Shown here: piece after piece, positions 1 through 9,106 of the stretch
How the letters are laid out: every line of letters starts with the position of its first letter
How positions within the stretch are numbered: the first letter of the stretch is position 1
Source: Bowmanella pacifica
GTDB lineage: Bacteria; Pseudomonadota; Gammaproteobacteria; Enterobacterales; Alteromonadaceae
Reading direction: 5' to 3'
DNA length: 64,000 bases
Assembly (NCBI RefSeq): GCF_014645355.1
Contig: NZ_BMLS01000003.1
Location: 62,001 to 126,000, forward strand
Position numbers and translations under genes: made by a program
Notes under the pieces: model-generated
What the model was told of the DNA's origin: nothing
Seen by the model: only the letters and a program-made list of their open reading frames with translations
Database searches by the model: none

Positions 1-1425
1 ATGTTACATACCTTGTTGGGTGAAACGGGGTTCAGGCAGGGGATGGATTTGTATATCGCCCGCCATGATGGCCAAGCGGTAACCTGTGATGATTTTGTCC
101 AAGCCATGCAGGATGCGAACGGCATAGACTTAACGTTATTCCGCCGCTGGTACAGTCAATCCGGCACTCCCAGGGTTGAGGTTGAAACCCTGTATGACGA
201 CAAGCGCCAGCAATTCGCTTTAACGCTGCGCCAGCATACTCCAGCTACCGCAGACCAGCAGGATAAGCTGCCATTACATATGCCGGTTGCCATTGAATTA
301 ATCGATGAAACAGGCAGTCAGCAGCATATTTTGTCACTTACCGAGTCATCACAGCGTTTTGAATTAGCGTGCAAGGGTGAACCCACGCTGGCGGTGCTGG
401 CCGGTTTCAGTGCACCTGTGAAAGTAGATTTTGCACAAGATAGCCAGGAACTGCTTAAAACCGCACTCTATGGTCAGGATGATTTTTTACGCTGGGATGC
501 CGCGCAGCAGTTGCTCAGTGAGTCAATCCACGCAAGTGTCACTGATGCAAATAGCTCGCTGCCGGAGGCCGTTTTGGCCTTGTTCTCGGGTACGTTGGAT
601 GTGGCGGCGGAAAAACCCGCTTTAGCGGCTGAAATGCTGGCTTTACCCAGCTTTGAAACCTTGGCCCAGCAAAAGCCGCATATTCATGTGGATAGTCTGC
701 TGGCAGCCCGTCACAGCGTAAAAATGCAGTTAGCAGAAGCATTTGCAGGGCAGTGGAAGTCACTGATTAAAGTGGCACCGGATCAGTCTTACGCTTATCA
801 ACGGGAACAGGTGCAGCTACGACGCCTTAAGGCCGTTTGTTTAACCTATCTGGCAGAGTTGCCGGACAGTGAAGCGATACTGCAACAGGGTTATCAGCAT
901 AGCGACAACATGAGTGACACACTGGCGATACTGCGGGCCTGTCAAAGTGCAAATCACAGGTTGTTCGAGCCTTTGATGCAAGATTTTGAACAACGTTGGG
1001 GACAGGATTCGCTGGTGATGGATAAATGGTTTGCCTTGCATGGCAGCCGGCAGCATCCAAATAGCTTGGCGTCCTTGCAGTTGTTGACCGGCCATGCCAT
1101 GTACAGCATCAACAACCCCAATAAGGTACGCGCATTAATTGGTAGTTTTGCATTTTACAATACAGCCGGTTTTCATGCCGCCGATGGCAGCGGATACCGC
1201 TTTGTTACCGACTACCTGATGAAATTGGATGCAGTGAATCCGCAGGTGGCGTCACGTTTAATTACCCCGATGTTGGGCTTTAGCCATTTGGATAGCACCA
1301 GGCAGGATCTGATCGTTCAGCAGTTAGCCCGTTTACTGAATCATGAGCCTTTAAGCAGAGATTTGTATGAAAAGGTCAGCAAAGCACTGCATTTGGCTAC
1401 TTCGACGGATAAGGCGTTGAATTGA
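1..1425 (+). CDS. pepN: Aminopeptidase N (M1 family), 3' part only
   Basis: This is the C-terminal 474 residues of PepN, the cytosolic zinc aminopeptidase that removes N-terminal residues from peptides. Residues 47-57 (FRRWYSQSGTP) and the preceding CDDFVQAMQDA segment match E. coli PepN just after the catalytic domain, followed by the helical C-terminal domain. The HEXXH zinc site and N-terminal domain must lie upstream of the window, so the ATG at base 1 is an internal methionine, not the start. The protein ends in TGA at 1423-1425, overlapping the next gene's start, which indicates translational coupling. The identity is confident; the true start is not visible. Confidence 0.93.
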   Translation: MLHTLLGETGFRQGMDLYIARHDGQAVTCDDFVQAMQDANGIDLTLFRRWYSQSGTPRVEVETLYDDKRQQFALTLRQHTPATADQQDKLPLHMPVAIELIDETGSQQHILSLTESSQRFELACKGEPTLAVLAGFSAPVKVDFAQDSQELLKTALYGQDDFLRWDAAQQLLSESIHASVTDANSSLPEAVLALFSGTLDVAAEKPALAAEMLALPSFETLAQQKPHIHVDSLLAARHSVKMQLAEAFAGQWKSLIKVAPDQSYAYQREQVQLRRLKAVCLTYLAELPDSEAILQQGYQHSDNMSDTLAILRACQSANHRLFEPLMQDFEQRWGQDSLVMDKWFALHGSRQHPNSLASLQLLTGHAMYSINNPNKVRALIGSFAFYNTAGFHAADGSGYRFVTDYLMKLDAVNPQVASRLITPMLGFSHLDSTRQDLIVQQLARLLNHEPLSRDLYEKVSKALHLATSTDKALN

Positions 1426-1643
1426 AGATCTATTTTTTTAATCTTCGACTAAGCTACGAAGAGTGCCGTCCTCTCTATTTGGGGACGGTACAGAATATGA
1501 TCGTGCGTACCGACTCAGGAGAGCGAGTGCAGTTGCCGGTTGCCAATTTGCGTCCCTATGTGGAAATGCAAGGACTTCAAGGGCGTTTCCGGCTCATGGT
1601 GAATGAGCAGAATAAAATCCATTCTCTTGAACGGGTAAGTTGA
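1422..1643 (+). CDS. DUF2835 family protein
   Basis: A 73-residue protein of unknown function matching the DUF2835 family: an N-terminal YFFNLRLSYEE segment, a central QLPVANLRPYV segment and a C-terminal GRFRL...NKIHSLERV segment. It starts at a TTG (1422) that overlaps the pepN stop codon by 4 bases, so it is probably translated by coupling from pepN. No signal peptide or membrane segment is seen. The family is common in Alteromonadales, Vibrionales and Pseudomonadales and often follows pepN; its role is not known. Confidence 0.8.
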   Translation: MKIYFFNLRLSYEECRPLYLGTVQNMIVRTDSGERVQLPVANLRPYVEMQGLQGRFRLMVNEQNKIHSLERVS

Positions 1644-1762
1644 ATTATTGTTCGACTTAACCGTTTCAACGTTATGATTTATATGGATATATTGATACTC
1701 CTCAACTGGTACGATTAGTTCTTGATAATAAGCTAAAATGATGTAATCATTTTGTAAAAATG

Positions 1763-1778
1763 CCAGTGGGACCACTGG
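1763..1778. promoter_or_regulatory. Perfect palindrome upstream of the DUF1302 operon
   Basis: CCAGTGG-GA-CCACTGG has 7-base arms with a 2-base centre, 60 bases upstream of the DUF1302 start codon in the 195-base spacer after the DUF2835 gene. Its symmetry and position suit a repressor or activator operator for the envelope cluster. No regulator is identified; this is inferred from position and symmetry only. Confidence 0.35.
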
Positions 1779-1838
1779 TTACCTGCTTACATCTGCGGAC
1801 TTTCACACACACTGCGGATACAGAGGAGTATAAAAACG

Positions 1839-3923
1839 ATGAATAACGGGCCTCGTATTTTTAAAAAGTCAGCCTTGGCCATAGGGATTACGGCAATGCT
1901 TGGCGGCGTTTGCACCCCGGCAGTGGCGGTAAACTGGGAAGAGGGTGATTGGTCAATCAGCTTCGACTCCAGCTTTTCCCTTGGTACCAGCTATCGAATT
2001 GAAGACAGGGATTGGGCCCTGATCGGTAACAGTAATGACCCCAGATTCAATTGGACAGGTTACAACGGCAATACAAACGTCGTGTATCCTTCGGCAGATA
2101 TCTGGGCGCAAAGCCGTGGGGCGTATTCCACCAACAATGACAACGGTGACTTGAATTTTGACCCCGGCAAATCCTTTTCTACTCTGTTCAAAGGTACCCA
2201 CGATCTGGATGTACGATACAAAAACATGGGCTTCTTTGCTCGTGGTATGTATTTCTATGATTTTGAAATGATGGACGGTGACCGCGCCTGGCGTAATCCA
2301 GTGTCTGCATCTAACTATTCTCAGTTAGATAAGCCTTTCGATCCTTGTAAAGATAAATACGCTAAAGAAGAGTTGTGTGCCGATGTTCGTTTACTGGATG
2401 CCTTCTTTTATGCGGATTTTGATTTAGGTGATATGCCGGTATCCATTCGTATCGGCGATCAGGTAGTCAGTTGGGGTGAAAGTACGTTTATTCAGCACGG
2501 TATCAATACCACCAACCCTGTTGATGTTACTCGTGCCCAGGCGCCAGGTGCCGAGCTGAAGGAAGTCTTTATTCCCGTCGGTATGGTGTACGCGCAATTA
2601 GGTCTGACCGATTCATTGGGTCTGACTGTGTACTATCAATACGAATGGGAGAAGAGTCGTCTGCCGCAAAACGGCAGCTACTTTGCGACCAACGATTTTG
2701 CTGGTGAAGGCGGACAGGATGCCAACATTCAGTTGGGCTTTACCGGCAACCCAGATATCGACCTGGATTTTTTGATGCTTAAGCTCAATGAGCTGCGCGG
2801 TATGTTGCAAAGTGGTGCTAATCCCACCATGGTGACGCAGCTCTATATGGGGTATCCCACTAAAGTTGCGGTGCGCGCATACAGTGATGAAGCACACAAA
2901 GACGCCGACGATCAAGGACAATACGGTATCAGGTTGTCTTATTATTCTGAGGCACTGAACGATACCGAGTTTGGCTTCTACCATATCAATTATCACAGCC
3001 AGCGACCGCTGATTTCAGGTATTGCCTCTGACTTTACAGCGGCTGGTCTGGCGTCTGATTTGGCGTACCTGGCAACCAATGAGATTACCCGCGACAACAT
3101 CACGGATTTACGTGCCTTTACCAAGGCGGAGTTTGGTTATCCTGAGGACATCAAACTGTACGGCTTGAGCTTCAACACTAACGTTGGCGAAACCGCGCTG
3201 GCCGGTGAGGTTGCCTATCGTCAGGATGAACCTCTGCAAATTGACGATGTGGAACTTCTGTATGCAGGTATGCCTCAGCAGCTTGCAGCAATGGGGGTGC
3301 CAGATCCTCTTGCCAGACCTGATTTGGCTGGTATTTCACAGTTGGATAATTACCTTGGCTATACAGTCGGGCCGGGGGAAACTGCCACAGGTTATGTGTT
3401 GTCTGATACCGTGCAAGCGCAGTTTACGGCAACGCATTTGTTTGGCCCAACGCTGGGTACGGATAACCTGATCTTATTGGGTGAAGTCGGCTATGTGAAA
3501 ATCAATGATATGCCCGATCCCAGTTTGTTGCGTCTGAACGGTCCGGGTACATCGCGAAGTGGTCCTATCCCGGGTAAAGAAGGTCTGCATACCGGTATTT
3601 CCAATGGTCCTGAAACCAATCCATTCCCTACGGATGACGCCTGGGGATATCGTTTGTTAGCTAAAGCTGATTTCAATAACGTGTATGCCGGTATCAATAT
3701 GTCGGTTCGCGCAACCTTTGCGCATGACGTTGACGGCATTACGCCCGACCCGTTGTTCCTGTTTATTGAAGATCGTAAGTCATCCAGCCTGTCTCTGGAC
3801 TTCGACTACCTTAGCAAGTGGTCAGCGAGCGTGTCGCTGAACTCATTCTGGGGTGGTGTGGGCAGTACTAACGCCTTGTCCGACAGGGACTTTGTCTCAT
3901 TTAATATCAAGTATTCAATCTAG
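1839..3923 (+). CDS. DUF1302 outer-membrane protein
   Basis: A 694-residue exported protein of the DUF1302 family. A signal peptide (basic FKK, hydrophobic core to about residue 24, AVA at 28-30) leads to a mature part starting VNWEEGDWSISFDSS. Alternating hydrophobic/polar strands rich in Tyr, Asn and Gly, and a terminal strand ending FNIKYSI, suggest an outer-membrane beta-barrel. The start has AGAGGAG upstream. It heads a same-strand cluster with DUF1329, a YCF48-like protein and an RND transporter, a set that recurs in Proteobacteria using hydrophobic or aromatic compounds. A role in moving lipophilic substrates across the outer membrane is inferred from that context. Confidence 0.88.
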   Translation: MNNGPRIFKKSALAIGITAMLGGVCTPAVAVNWEEGDWSISFDSSFSLGTSYRIEDRDWALIGNSNDPRFNWTGYNGNTNVVYPSADIWAQSRGAYSTNNDNGDLNFDPGKSFSTLFKGTHDLDVRYKNMGFFARGMYFYDFEMMDGDRAWRNPVSASNYSQLDKPFDPCKDKYAKEELCADVRLLDAFFYADFDLGDMPVSIRIGDQVVSWGESTFIQHGINTTNPVDVTRAQAPGAELKEVFIPVGMVYAQLGLTDSLGLTVYYQYEWEKSRLPQNGSYFATNDFAGEGGQDANIQLGFTGNPDIDLDFLMLKLNELRGMLQSGANPTMVTQLYMGYPTKVAVRAYSDEAHKDADDQGQYGIRLSYYSEALNDTEFGFYHINYHSQRPLISGIASDFTAAGLASDLAYLATNEITRDNITDLRAFTKAEFGYPEDIKLYGLSFNTNVGETALAGEVAYRQDEPLQIDDVELLYAGMPQQLAAMGVPDPLARPDLAGISQLDNYLGYTVGPGETATGYVLSDTVQAQFTATHLFGPTLGTDNLILLGEVGYVKINDMPDPSLLRLNGPGTSRSGPIPGKEGLHTGISNGPETNPFPTDDAWGYRLLAKADFNNVYAGINMSVRATFAHDVDGITPDPLFLFIEDRKSSSLSLDFDYLSKWSASVSLNSFWGGVGSTNALSDRDFVSFNIKYSI

Positions 3924-3936
3924 GGAGTAGTCATAG

Positions 3937-5301
3937 ATGAAGAAAATAACCCTAGTCGCAGCAGCGATCGGTTTGAGTTTGACGACGGCCTTTGTACAGG
4001 CCAAGGTGTCAGAGGCAGAAGCCGCAAAATTAGGTACAGAACTTACTCCTCTTGGTGGTTTGAAAGCGGGAAATGCTGATGGCAGCATTCCTGCGTGGGA
4101 TGGCGGTATTACCACACCGCCAGCCGGTTACAAGGTGGGCGACCATCATCCGGATCCATTTCCAGAGGATAAAGTGCAGTTTGAGATTACTGCCGCGAAT
4201 ATGAGCCAGTATGCGGATCTTCTGTCTGAAGGGCAGAAGAAAATGTTTGAGACCTATCCGGATACTTTCAAGATCCCGGTGTATCAAACTCGCCGTACTG
4301 CGTCTAACCCACAGTTTGTTTACGATGCCACCAAAGTGAATGCCACTAGGGCTGAGTTAGTGGAAGGCGGTAATGGTATAAAAAATGCGGCCATGGGCAT
4401 CCCTTTCCCCATTCCACAGAATGGACTGGAAGCCATCTGGAACCATATTTTGCGCTACCGCGGTCAGGCTATTCAGCGTTACGGTGGTCAGGCAGCACCT
4501 ACCGCCTCGGGCGATTACAATGTGATAGGTTTTGACGACATTTTAATGATCAAGTATGCAGAAGACGGCGTGACGCCAGAGAAGCTTGAGAAAGAAAATG
4601 TGCTGATGAAGTTCAAGCAAAGTATTACCGAGCCAGCCCGTTTAGCGGGAACGGCGTTACTGGTACATGAAACCATGGACCAGGTTAAGGAGCCGCGTCA
4701 GGCCTGGACCTATAATACTGGTCAGCGCCGGGTGCGTAAGGCACCGAATATTGCTTATGATGCTCCGGGTACGGCCGCAGATGGCCTGCGTACCACTGAT
4801 GATTTCGATATGTTTAACGGTGCACCGGATCGCTATAACTGGACGTTGAAAGGTAAGCAAGAGCTATATGTTCCTTACAACAACTATACTTTGCACAGTG
4901 ATAAGGTGAAGTATGAAGACATCCTTCAACCCGGCCATATCAATCCTGAATTGACCCGCTTTGAGAAGCACAGGGTATGGGTGGTTGAGGCAAATCTGAA
5001 GCCCGAGTATCGTCATATTTACCAGAAGCGCGTGTTCTACATTGATGAGGACAGTTGGCAAATCCTGGTTGCCGATATGTACGATAACCGTAACCAGCTA
5101 TATCGTGTGGCGATGGCCTATGCCATTAACTATTACGATCTGCCGACATTGTGGTCAACCCTGGATGTTTACTATGATTTGAACTCCAGACGCTATCTGG
5201 CACTGGGTTTAGACAACGAAACCAGAATGTATGACTTTACTATCAAGCCCAGCGACAGCGAGTTCACTTCGCAGGCCCTGCGGCGAGAAGGACTGAGGTA
5301 A
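3937..5301 (+). CDS. DUF1329 periplasmic protein
   Basis: A 454-residue DUF1329 protein beginning 13 bases after the DUF1302 stop, with a GGGAG ribosome site. The signal peptide is cleaved around VQA (20-22); the mature N-terminus has the family signature of a Leu-Gly-rich TPLGGLKAGNADGSIPAWDGG-type stretch at about residues 37-57. The family has a LolA/LolB-like fold in structural comparisons (family knowledge), which suits a periplasmic carrier of lipophilic cargo between the RND transporter and the DUF1302 barrel. That mechanism is inferred, not shown by the sequence. It is followed by a stem-loop terminator before the next gene. Confidence 0.88.
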   Translation: MKKITLVAAAIGLSLTTAFVQAKVSEAEAAKLGTELTPLGGLKAGNADGSIPAWDGGITTPPAGYKVGDHHPDPFPEDKVQFEITAANMSQYADLLSEGQKKMFETYPDTFKIPVYQTRRTASNPQFVYDATKVNATRAELVEGGNGIKNAAMGIPFPIPQNGLEAIWNHILRYRGQAIQRYGGQAAPTASGDYNVIGFDDILMIKYAEDGVTPEKLEKENVLMKFKQSITEPARLAGTALLVHETMDQVKEPRQAWTYNTGQRRVRKAPNIAYDAPGTAADGLRTTDDFDMFNGAPDRYNWTLKGKQELYVPYNNYTLHSDKVKYEDILQPGHINPELTRFEKHRVWVVEANLKPEYRHIYQKRVFYIDEDSWQILVADMYDNRNQLYRVAMAYAINYYDLPTLWSTLDVYYDLNSRRYLALGLDNETRMYDFTIKPSDSEFTSQALRREGLR

Positions 5302-5309
5302 TCGCAGTT

Positions 5310-5335
5310 AAACGGTTGGCACTGCCAACCGTTTT
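5310..5335 (+). terminator. Rho-independent terminator after the DUF1329 gene
   Basis: Stem AAACGGTTGG / CCAACCGTTT with a 5-base loop, followed by a short T run (GTTTTCATTT). It lies 9 bases after the DUF1329 stop, within the four-gene cluster, so it may set a lower level for the two downstream genes. Confidence 0.75.
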
Positions 5336-5412
5336 CATTTCTACCATCGGCAGGGAAAGCCATTAGGCAAAGGGACAACATCGTGCAGCAGACATCCTGA
5401 GAAACTATCCAC

Positions 5413-6393
5413 ATGAAGCTTCGTTTTTCAATGGCGTTAGCCGCCTTATTTATCGCGCCGATATGGGCGCAAACTACACCGGCTTTTGTTGCCCCGTTGG
5501 CAAAAGAATCCTTGCTATTAGATGTCGCTACCACCACAGATGGCTTGATTGCTGTGGGGGAGCGGGGCCATGTTTTATTGTCCAGCGACGGGCACGATTG
5601 GCAGCAGCAGCAAGTTCCAGTCAACGCCACCTTAACCGCTGTAACCGTCAGGCAACAGCAGATGTGGGCGGTGGGTCATGATGCGTTGATTATTGCCAGT
5701 GAAGATGGCGGTCGTTCATGGCAGGTGCAGCATTATCAACCTGAGTTGGAAAAGCCCCTGATGGATGTGCTGTTTTTCGATGCACAACACGGCGTAGCCA
5801 TAGGTGCATATGGTTTGTTTTTACGCACTGAGGACGGGGGCGCCAGTTGGCAGCGAGAACCTCATATCGAGCTTCTGGATGAAGAGGATATTGAGTATCT
5901 GCAAGAACTTAAGGAAGAAGACGAAGCCCTTTATGAACAAGAGCTGGGTTCAATTCTGCCGCACTTCAATCGCCTGAGTCATATTGGTAACAGACTATAC
6001 CTGGCCGGTGAAGCCGGACTGCTGGCCTTTAGTGATAATCAGGGCAAACATTGGCAGCGCATGGGCGTGGATTACTTCGGTTCATTTTTTGATATCAGTC
6101 AGGCGGCAGATGGCCGTCTGCTGGCAGCCGGTCTGCGTGGCAATTTGTTTGTGTATGATGACCTAGATGGCTGGCGCCCTTTAGCTACCGGCATGAAATC
6201 ATCCCTCAACAGCATTGTATCGCTGGATAACCAACAAACCTTGATCGTCGGTAACAATGGTTACCTGGTTTGGCTAAATGACGACCTTAGCTTAACCCAG
6301 ACCGAGGAAGAGAAAGCCGTCCTTAATGCAGTGGGCTTTAACGGCAACATCGTTGCCGTGACCGAAGCCGGTGTCAGGTTTATTCAGAAGTAG
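5413..6393 (+). CDS. YCF48-like Asp-box beta-propeller protein
   Basis: A 326-residue exported protein related to the YCF48/photosystem II assembly factor HCF136 fold. A signal peptide (1-19, IWA cleavage region) precedes repeated Asp-box motifs of the S-x-D-x-G-x-x-W type: SSDGHDW at 57-63, SEDGGRSW at 96-103, TEDGGASW at 139-146 and SDNQGKHW at 207-214, with an acidic insertion at about 156-178. A periplasmic beta-propeller is expected. In non-photosynthetic bacteria this family sits beside DUF1302, DUF1329 and RND genes; here the RND gene starts 8 bases after its stop. A scaffold or adaptor role is inferred from the company it keeps. Confidence 0.85.
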   Translation: MKLRFSMALAALFIAPIWAQTTPAFVAPLAKESLLLDVATTTDGLIAVGERGHVLLSSDGHDWQQQQVPVNATLTAVTVRQQQMWAVGHDALIIASEDGGRSWQVQHYQPELEKPLMDVLFFDAQHGVAIGAYGLFLRTEDGGASWQREPHIELLDEEDIEYLQELKEEDEALYEQELGSILPHFNRLSHIGNRLYLAGEAGLLAFSDNQGKHWQRMGVDYFGSFFDISQAADGRLLAAGLRGNLFVYDDLDGWRPLATGMKSSLNSIVSLDNQQTLIVGNNGYLVWLNDDLSLTQTEEEKAVLNAVGFNGNIVAVTEAGVRFIQK

Positions 6394-6401
6394 GCACAGC
6401 T

Positions 6402-8717
6402 ATGACCAGGTTAATTGATTTTTTTGAGTTAGTAATATTTCGCCATCGTGCTTGGGTTATGGTGTTATTTGGTTTGTTGACCGGCTTCTTACTGTGGCAG
6501 GCAACGCAGTTGAAACTGGATGCTGCATTCACTAAAAACATTCCCCTGAATCACCCTTATATGCAGAATTACATGAAGCACCAAAAGAACTTTGGTGGTG
6601 CAAACAGTATTCTGGTTTCTGTATGTGGACGTGATTCCAGCATCTTTAATGAAACCTTCTTTACCCGTCTTAAAGATGTGCACGATCAGCTGTTTTTTAT
6701 TCCCGGGGTCGACCGCTCACAGGTTAAATCCTTATACAGTGCGTCTACCCGCTTTACCGAAGTTGTTGAAGAAGGCTTCTCCGGCGGCCCGGTTATTCCG
6801 GCTGATTTTAATCCTGCCAATCCGGCCGGGTTAAAGCTGGTATCGGAAAATATCGTTAAGGCTGGCATAGTCGGACGTATGGTGTCTGACGATTTTAAAT
6901 GCGCCATGGTGACCGCCCAGCTTCTTGAACTGGATCCGCAAACCGGCGAGAAATTGGATACCTTGGCCTTTGCTGACAATCTGGAGCAGCAACTTCGGGG
7001 CAAGTTTGAAGACGACAAAATCAGCATTCACATAATCGGCTTCTCCAAAATGGTAGGGGATGTGGCTAAGGGTGCCAAGGACGTCTTAGTGTTCTTCGCT
7101 ATTGCCATTGCGATCACGGCGGTGATGGTGCTGCTGTTCTGTAAGTCCTTGCTGTTAACCTTGCTGCCACTGCTGTGCTCTATTATTGCGGTGGTGTGGC
7201 AGATGGGACTGCTCACCTTGCTTGGCTTTGGTCTGGATCCTATGTCTATCTTGGTACCGTTTTTGGTCTTTGCCATAGGGGTCAGTCATGGCGTACAGAT
7301 GATTAATTCGGTGGGTAAGGAAGTCATTGCCGGTCAGACAGCCAAGCAGGGCGCACAAAAGGCATTTCGTACCTTACTTATCCCAGGTGGGGTGGCTCTG
7401 CTGTCGGATACCGTCGGCTTTATGACCCTGCTGGTGATCGATATCGGCATTATCCGTGAATTGGCCATTACCGCCAGTATGGGAGTCGCGGTGATCATTC
7501 TGACCAATCTGATTTTGCTGCCGGTATTAATGTCCTACGTAAAACTGGGGGAAAAATATAAGGCACGCTTTGCCAACAAAGAGCAGCGTTCAGATCGCTT
7601 CTGGAATTATGTCGCGCATTGCTCCAACGCTGGCGTAGCCAAGGTCATACTGGCGGTAGTGGCACTGCTGTTCGCATTCGGCTGGTATCAATCTGAGCAA
7701 ATGAAGATAGGTGATTTGCATGCTGGTGCGCCGGCCTTGCACGAAGACTCCCGTTATAATCAGGATACCTTCCTTATTACCGACAAATACGCCATCAGCG
7801 TAGACTATATGTCGGTACTGGTAGAGACCACTGCGTCGGCTTGTACTTCTTTTGAGATTATGAATGCCATTGATGAATTCCAATGGAAAATGGAAAACAT
7901 TGAAGGGGTGCAATCGGCGGTCAGTCTGGCGTCAGTGGCCAAGCTTATTAATGCTGGCTACAACGAAGGTAACCCAAAATGGCGGGTATTACCGCGCAAT
8001 CAGCAATCTCTGGTGCAGGATATTTCCAGAGTAGACACCTCGTCTGGATTGCTCAACGGTGATTGTTCTGTCATGCCGGTGATTTTGTTTATGGCTGATC
8101 ACAAAGCGGAAACCATAAACCGTGTGGTCAATGCCGTAAAAGAATATCGTCTGCAATATGAGCGTGAAGACCTGCAATTTAAGCTGGCCTCAGGTCCGGT
8201 CGGTGTTATGGCCGCCACTAACGAGGCTGTGAGTGCCGCTCAGGCTCCCATGATGTTGTACGTGTTTGCGGCGGTTATTGTCTTGTGCTTACTGAGTTTC
8301 CGCTCTTTACGTGCAACTTTGGCGGTGGTGCTGCCCTTGTATGTGGTGTCCATACTAGCTCAGGCACTGATGACCAAACTGCAAATTGGTCTGACGGTAT
8401 CGACCTTACCTGTTATCGCCTTAGGTGTGGGTATTGGGGTGGATTATGGGATTTACATCCTGTCGACCATGAGCCATAAGCTGAAAGCTGGTATGCCCGT
8501 GCGTCAGGCTTATTTTGACGCCCTTAAAGAGCGGGGCAGCGCTGTGCTCTTTACCGGCATTACCCTGGCCATCGGGGTCAGTACCTGGGTGTTCTCCAGC
8601 CTGAAGTTCCAAATGGATATGGGGATTCTACTGACCTTTATGTTTGTGGTGAATATGTTGGGTGCTGTGGTGGTATTACCGGCCTTAGCATCAGTATTTT
8701 GGTACAAGCAAAAATAA
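6402..8717 (+). CDS. RND superfamily transporter (MMPL type)
   Basis: A 771-residue inner-membrane protein with the duplicated RND/MMPL layout: one membrane segment near residues 14-33, a large periplasmic domain, a block of five segments (about 228-385), a second lone segment (about 410-430), a second periplasmic domain, and a final block (about 620-770). The GVGIGVDYGIY motif in the second half is the typical TM4-like proton-relay region; the first half has FAIGVSHG, where Asp is replaced. Single-chain two-fold RND exporters of this type move lipids or hydrophobic compounds. The gene follows the YCF48-like gene closely. The direction and substrate cannot be read from the sequence. Confidence 0.87.
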   Translation: MTRLIDFFELVIFRHRAWVMVLFGLLTGFLLWQATQLKLDAAFTKNIPLNHPYMQNYMKHQKNFGGANSILVSVCGRDSSIFNETFFTRLKDVHDQLFFIPGVDRSQVKSLYSASTRFTEVVEEGFSGGPVIPADFNPANPAGLKLVSENIVKAGIVGRMVSDDFKCAMVTAQLLELDPQTGEKLDTLAFADNLEQQLRGKFEDDKISIHIIGFSKMVGDVAKGAKDVLVFFAIAIAITAVMVLLFCKSLLLTLLPLLCSIIAVVWQMGLLTLLGFGLDPMSILVPFLVFAIGVSHGVQMINSVGKEVIAGQTAKQGAQKAFRTLLIPGGVALLSDTVGFMTLLVIDIGIIRELAITASMGVAVIILTNLILLPVLMSYVKLGEKYKARFANKEQRSDRFWNYVAHCSNAGVAKVILAVVALLFAFGWYQSEQMKIGDLHAGAPALHEDSRYNQDTFLITDKYAISVDYMSVLVETTASACTSFEIMNAIDEFQWKMENIEGVQSAVSLASVAKLINAGYNEGNPKWRVLPRNQQSLVQDISRVDTSSGLLNGDCSVMPVILFMADHKAETINRVVNAVKEYRLQYEREDLQFKLASGPVGVMAATNEAVSAAQAPMMLYVFAAVIVLCLLSFRSLRATLAVVLPLYVVSILAQALMTKLQIGLTVSTLPVIALGVGIGVDYGIYILSTMSHKLKAGMPVRQAYFDALKERGSAVLFTGITLAIGVSTWVFSSLKFQMDMGILLTFMFVVNMLGAVVVLPALASVFWYKQK

Positions 8718-8754
8718 TTTCTTGCATAGTTAATAGCCCTAGGGCATGAAAGTC

Positions 8755-8791
8755 AGCCGTGAACCTTCCAAGATGGGTTTCACGGCTTTTT
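8755..8791 (+). terminator. Terminator of the envelope cluster
   Basis: AGCCGTGAA (8755-8763) pairs with TTCACGGCT (8779-8787) across a 15-base loop and is followed directly by TTTTT. It lies 37 bases past the RND stop codon. Confidence 0.8.
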
Positions 8792-9106
8792 CATTTATGT
8801 ATGGTAATTGACACCTTTTAGCAGGTTTTCACGCCCATTCACTCCACATTCGTGCAGGTTAAAAATTTCCACCCCAAACATAATAATTTCGGATTAGAAA
8901 TTTTTATTAACTATGTATGAATATGTATCCCGAAGCCGGGCTGTAGCGGGCAATTTACCCCTTTCAAACCCTGAGGGAATAGGGGACAATACTCAGAATT
9001 TGTATAAATCTCAGTTCTTTATTACTGATTCCGCTGAGCGAAATAACTGAAAGTGAATTGGTATACTAAAATTCGCCCTACAAAGCCCGCATGACAAGGT
9101 ATAAAA
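8792..9106 (+). other. Leader region of NAD-glutamate dehydrogenase
   Basis: About 315 bases without a convincing gene between the terminator and the NAD-GDH start. It is AT-rich at 8870-8925 and presumably holds the promoter, but I see no clear -35/-10 pair or operator. ACAAGG at 9094-9099 is the likely ribosome site for the downstream ATG. Confidence 0.4.
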
